Origin: an uncultured Bacteroidales bacterium | GTDB taxonomy: Bacteria; Bacteroidota; Bacteroidia; Bacteroidales; Paludibacteraceae | Assembly: GCA_946615455.1 (NCBI GenBank) | Contig: CAMOHN010000005.1 | Span: 1-16,453, forward strand | DNA length: 16,453 nucleotides | Direction of reading: 5' to 3' | In this document: piece by piece, positions 15,601 through 16,453 of the stretch | Numbering within the stretch: position 1 is the stretch's first letter | Layout of the letters: every line of letters begins with the position of its first letter | Program-made: the position numbers and the translations under genes | Notes under the pieces: generated by a model | Database searches by the model: none | Seen by the model: the letters and a program-made list of their open reading frames with translations, nothing else | What the model was told of the DNA's origin: nothing

Positions 15601-16453
15601 TCCCATCCGCTGACATTACCTTCGCACATGGTGCGGTCTATGGGTGCGGCAACGAACAGCCGGTCATCTTCACAACAGGCGGTAGCGAAGTGCAGAACAT
15701 AACCCTGCAACCCGGCTGGAACTGGACTTCGTTCAACATAGGAGTCTATGCCAATCCAACCGGAGTTATCAACAATGTCATGACTGCCTCCAACCCTTGG
15801 ATAGAAGGCGACCTAATCAAGAACCCGGTTACACGCAATTTCTGCGTCTATAGCGACTCTATCGGACAATTCGTCGGCTCACTCTACCACTTCCGATATG
15901 TCTATTCACACATGATTTACTCTGCACAAAGCAACACCATTCGCGTCAGCGGAGACGCACTGCCCAAAGATTCAATGCGCATCACACTTCGAGGCAACGG
16001 ACAATGGAGTCCGCTACCCTGTCTCTTCTCCGAAACCACGCCGCTTTCCGAGGCTCTGGCTGACTATTACGACAACGCCTCTGTAGGAGATATGGTCAAG
16101 TCGCACGACCGATTTGCTTACTTCTCCGACAACAAACGTTGGGAAGGCAACCTCACTGCCCTCCAACCCGGCGAAGGATACTTCTTCCGCCGCTTGGGCG
16201 AAGGAAATGTGGTAGTCCGGTTCTATAACCGCCCATCCGGCTCACCGGCGACTCCGGTTCAGGCACCGGTTTTCCGAGGGAAAGGAGAAACCAATATGAC
16301 CCTCATTGCCCAAGTCAAAGACCCGCAAGGACACCAGCGTACCGATATGACCCTGAACGTTTATGTAGGTGACCAAATGGCAGGGGTAGCCGTCCTCATC
16401 GACTCGCTATACTTCCTCACCATCAGCAGCGACCTAACCGGCGAAATCCGATT
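6591..16453 (+). CDS. Giant exported multidomain surface protein, 3'-truncated by window edge
   Basis: One uninterrupted frame encodes at least 3287 residues and has no stop before the edge. The ATG at 6591 is preceded in frame by a TAA at 6573, so it is the first possible Met, and it gives a signal peptide (basic/hydrophobic, cleavage near Ala30-Ala31). By eye the order is: Tyr-rich beta region (40-300); FN3-like segments (about 307-443 and 755-845); carboxypeptidase-regulatory-like beta sandwiches (857-905, 1070-1136, perhaps from 1164); an unassigned central region (about 1500-2000) with 'IIRDPGG', alternating Ser/Thr strands and 'GAMADVFFGT'; a region with a Phe-Cys-Pro-Pro-Glu motif at Cys1994; a Big-like strand set; two LamG-like folds (about 2328-2680); a BACON-like domain (2837-2914); and two 'GDxxxGVA' type modules. 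Such giants in Bacteroidales are usually cell-surface or released adhesins or structural proteins exported by T9SS. The sorting domain would be beyond the edge. Substrate and role are unknown. Confidence 0.93.
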   Translation, partial: MNHHIITPTRIAGKWVVALFVLLGCLLSQAAKDNDYLEKEKHYNAYANGADRIHFVIPVWAYGKSYDYYAYGDSYVSYTPEGGSETKIAWYKTDKYDENENKNSSKGTAYLWPIADQGVIIVTSMANGVNYRVKNVGNWSEKLYVTQKSHDDCPQVTFLEFDWYPPESLDKKTFVVNIVSRFRRSYTDGNAMTCSPPSYGTFSYNTNIMTPQLYTPYIYQVNEGGPTGYGYAAVPYMVFNDPISYTTTLDNTPVSTTDRGGTIYVMTTDTVQEQFKATFNMEYGTGDSKMSTTKTSVAVDIPPYHRIYDFTCAEQKDSTGTYTGYTILRWSVKNPGLRDLVDGDFFEIQRALQPDFSDAQTLDVIQMSRNAEKTNYTYIDNNRDTWTGNATIQSDTIGLHSSYKTDKYSLNDENGNLLFLTDVTIYTNHMRLPSVPVYYRIRRASSSVWGWEHDFAKKESLSKHNFLAPLAQTQDNYKLDNDFAHNRKVNFRFKLENSEVEVKIPDKEVFELSYSNVRTNDMVVLFIDYYNNETNTTLTIIDPKGHEVVNVRNEDIDNKKHYVVPKGSVVRVKTDYYSIYNYSFTINSDTRIYFQYDYAYSSKYPYYQNGKTYYYYITDVKSASYDGSNYTPEGSDVEPFVYGKVKEQLLDSMYNLFKVNFEQGDYGRCMWDRTAQLVLTSTIEETGQSIDLIIPQDSIRRQSDGSWIATYTDVADKACAHYKYSVRIDQSRSDLHVQDSMSLQPIHLSGPDLYFDEGAYIQHLTASQGDAATQMKNGVLIRWEASNNNFDSFVLLRKEKNSTAAADTLIVTTESNYFDRSALPDMHYEYTVEAHYACNGRTTINAATQEGWRTPYGEISGTIRMPDNTGMAGVAVALQDADGNILRTITTDASGVYKFDSLNYEAVECDDPKVEIKYTHTVYSADPEPYTLIRVHDANGNLLRDWSSMRGIYSYPAGTVFDVKITESGNVAEDLIFSFTLQGNSVLNCYNAASYLNMFQRVGHFQPRMDKTSDVDCHSVGNTTTYSIIPSHQYGIFSFNNTSAGTASVSLSPYEAVASGIDFVNASSTRLTGRVLYQTSTIPVSGAMFLLNGDTVRRGNTPLTSGIDGNFELVLPLHQPCRLQVFKPGHVFEGNGILRMESDNEEFALTQPQDGVRFYDMTKVRLVGRVAGGNDQRDLPHGLGSGKNNLGDNVQLVLQLEGDNTAQLVHDPHDLSRDTILQTTNHIVYQPNSSDSTIVGTTRTLFEKKRITIHPDPETGEYAVDLFPVKYKVIQATATGYASLFASGQGSETFDLTQAPMIFITDTLNGDSVHYNAVYDRIYHTPMQISLKQMIYGLERDGLGEPSIEVCHIDPSQTNHVNLYETQTDGTVNYLLDYPLFIGGRKYQFVASAYEDYYYNNDRQAGVLDRVPLRGGSVMIHNGMHSATGSQTYSLNEQGRNSAIWLMVDQVDVNNIGMNALRPVSIALEQEGNIVEAEAFRGFVTGTVIQQQDLRMTDARVVLLDIIRDPGGAGSSAWVEQGSTYNYSYKDSYDWEVGLYAELKFGLNVSSDIGVVAAPAGVGSYTGSNFTTSKQLTLPIPVSHKFSWGHQYDYSITTTERITTSSSSTSKGVGAMADVFFGTTISQIAGKAKTISIISDSLYQARQPAFNAGAMRLIAQGTDADGNSYYLVTGQKVVLGSTLSNSFAYSQHYILNTLLPEIAMERQSLLMHFNSREEAQAAADSRGEEVYWYHPEGEVTLRDSLPHSYYEMIKPNDDKVYTDRVAALNHIFADWTTILYQNEKEKVAAIGTTGQKVGTYSVSYGATVSHTDQYTASSNYNELPQGGDLIQLAVTAEKTAANVGNSLAQTLATNLKDFFGTANSNGTFGMSAAEALKNFQTDEVNAAGDGMEQKSPQELGTVTNTSKFSMSIQPLFTFNTDRRTTDVKTIRKSAGFNIVSDPDGDITVSAYRVPYQAWADTSSIIREQLNNLPDNEDALYGSYVFYTDAGATFCPPENEERTLLYNKGTLIGNATQKIVKPEMTANTYEIANVQPQNKATFLVQLMNNSEVDTGVANDGHALTLMLDGESNPYGAVVTVDGMPLTQGISYWIVPGRPLIKTVEVARGTVDDYNNLSLLLYASDCMKTITRMNLSVHFLPVSSEVNIASPRQNWIMNTLSAKDSIGYYIPIDITDFDINHKNFDHIEFQYKLSTQSEDMWVNQCSFYASDSLYRLATGNKAMIRNGRIVPFRFYGERDPMEQKYDLRAVSFCRYGSGFVTKASPVISGTKDTRPPRVFGEPEPVNAILGVGDNLKLRFNEPIAGNYLDEDNNFQLIGYTNQTGITTNASLHFDGTPGSYAATQVSRSLEERSYSIDMVVKPTSPDDEAVFFEHGFDRTGVVFGKSADNRLYLQLGTYMIFSRPMPEQMLDFTRVVLSYNYANNTLHFYAGTLDITDPDAPSVPDIPYTLSAPFVFGRGFNGNMLEVRLWTKPLSQKEIAATHMRYLTGYEQELVAYYPMNESTGNTVTDKASGATLTLQGTSWNLPKGISLALKANDQVTLAKNLLARSAVYDATYMLWFRNTSTDGTIFSAGDKRFRLAHSQLQWLLNDSTIYSLGSVGTDDWHHLVLSINHTYNNTAVYVDGKLMASYPATQMTGMTGNMFFGGDGFEGNIDEFVVFEQALPKTLIEDYGNRTPAGDEMGLMAYLPFEEQQLNANGILELVFSANDQRQFRDTNGDIIEKQVPLLIESNQSILADLADKSVYAPVTGFGLLSRLNFDWAFNQDELLINLKMADREINKQTLYITVRDVEDLNGNPMASPVMWTAFVDRNALKWDFRQVEFFHEYNNMYYDINYLDISFTNHSGRRHQFTIESLPAWLTVNQTNGSVEPTEYKQVRFYFDFSLPVGTYSDIVYLTDENGLSEPLRVNFEVKAQFPWTEPTATNYPLNMSVCGQVQIDGEILTNPNDKVIALCRNECVGMTNIDFDNLTNRSRIYLTVYGNELMNKRPVRFLLWQASTGKTLTLIPSADITFAHGAVYGCGNEQPVIFTTGGSEVQNITLQPGWNWTSFNIGVYANPTGVINNVMTASNPWIEGDLIKNPVTRNFCVYSDSIGQFVGSLYHFRYVYSHMIYSAQSNTIRVSGDALPKDSMRITLRGNGQWSPLPCLFSETTPLSEALADYYDNASVGDMVKSHDRFAYFSDNKRWEGNLTALQPGEGYFFRRLGEGNVVVRFYNRPSGSPATPVQAPVFRGKGETNMTLIAQVKDPQGHQRTDMTLNVYVGDQMAGVAVLIDSLYFLTISSDLTGEIR
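8871..9305 (+). other. FN3-like domain followed by carboxypeptidase-regulatory-like domain
   Basis: Residues about 761-845 of the giant protein show FN3 strand patterns ('GVLIRWEASNNNFDSFVLLR' and 'HYEYTVEAHY'). Residues 857-905 show the carboxypeptidase-regulatory pattern: 'GEISGTIRMPDNTGMAGVAV' then 'TTDASGVYKFDSL'. A second copy of the latter type is at residues 1070-1136 ('LTGRVLYQTSTIPVSGAMFL' then 'SGIDGNFELVLP'). Both folds are structural beta sandwiches common in exported proteins. Confidence 0.7.
11091..12173 (+). other. Unassigned central region of the giant protein
   Basis: Residues about 1501-1861. It opens with 'VVLLDIIRDPGGAGSSAWVE', followed by strands that alternate Ser/Thr/Tyr with hydrophobic residues (1523-1610, ending in a run of Thr and Ser), then 'GVGAMADVFFGTTISQIAG' near 1612. 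A second alternating block lies at 1795-1822 ('GTYSVSYGATVSHTDQYTAS'), then an Ala-rich predicted helix at 1826-1859. From memory similar segments occur in other very large Bacteroidota proteins, but I cannot name a domain family. No function is assigned. Confidence 0.5.
13572..14630 (+). other. Tandem LamG / concanavalin A-like domains in the giant protein
   Basis: The second copy (residues about 2492-2680) is clear. It opens with 'LVAYYPMNESTGNTVTDKAS', has the diagnostic 'DDWHHLVLSINHTYNNTAVY' (Trp2603) and 'YVDGKL' with Asp2622, and closes with 'FEGNIDEFVVFEQAL'. The first copy (about 2328-2481) is more diverged: 'LHFDGTPGSYAATQVS', 'SYSIDMVVKPTSPDDEAVFF', then 'FNGNMLEVRLWTKPLS'. This fold often binds glycans or proteins; ligand cannot be inferred here. 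Confidence 0.78.
15099..16453 (+). other. BACON-like domain and repeated C-terminal modules of the giant protein
   Basis: Residues about 2837-2914 resemble a BACON domain ('IESLPAWLTVNQTNGSVEPT', Trp2857, then 'LPVGTYSDIVYLTDENG'). Then come a module with 'KVIALCRNECVGM' (Val2948-Met2959), a linker 'ITLQPGWNWTSFNIG' (about 3037) and 'WEGNLTALQPGEGYFFRR' (about 3184), and a second module starting 'NMTLIAQVKD' (3235) with 'VYVGDQMAGVAVLIDSLYFL' (from 3257). The two modules look like repeats of one Bacteroidota secretion-associated domain. The reading frame runs off the edge inside the second. Confidence 0.62.

Overview
The window is a single, tightly packed, plus-strand gene cluster from a member of the Bacteroidota, most likely order Bacteroidales. 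Four things point there: a Rho factor with a long Gln/Pro-rich insert, a long YidC with a large periplasmic domain, an outer-membrane barrel of the PorT (type IX secretion) family, and very large mosaic surface proteins. No strong Shine-Dalgarno sequence is seen before the genes, which is usual in this phylum. The genus cannot be told from the sequence.

Layout: the 3' part of a dihydrofolate reductase gene (folA, 1-317); the membrane insertase gene yidC (358-2289); the transcription terminator gene rho (2320-3972); type II 3-dehydroquinase aroQ (3969-4430, overlapping rho by 4 nt); a PorT-family outer-membrane protein (4384-5106, overlapping aroQ by 47 nt in another frame); a parallel beta-helix lipoprotein (5120-6568); and one enormous secreted-protein gene that starts at 6591 and is still open at the window edge (at least 3287 codons, 60% of the window). 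Gaps are only 13 to 40 nt. I found no convincing terminator or Bacteroidota-type promoter, so the genes may share transcripts that begin upstream. There is no gene-free stretch over 300 nt, and no RNA gene, insertion sequence or CRISPR array.

The first half is housekeeping: folate metabolism, membrane protein insertion, transcription termination and the shikimate pathway. The second half is envelope biology: PorT-like protein, lipoprotein and giant exported protein. The giant protein has a signal peptide, fibronectin-III-like and carboxypeptidase-regulatory-like beta domains, an unassigned central region rich in alternating Ser/Thr strands plus an Ala-rich helix, two LamG-like lectin folds, a BACON-like domain and at least two copies of a C-terminal 'V-G-D-x-x-x-G-V-A' type module. 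A type IX sorting domain beyond the window edge is expected but not seen. The most interesting aspect is the placement of a probable T9SS component directly upstream of a probable T9SS cargo of more than 3,000 residues.
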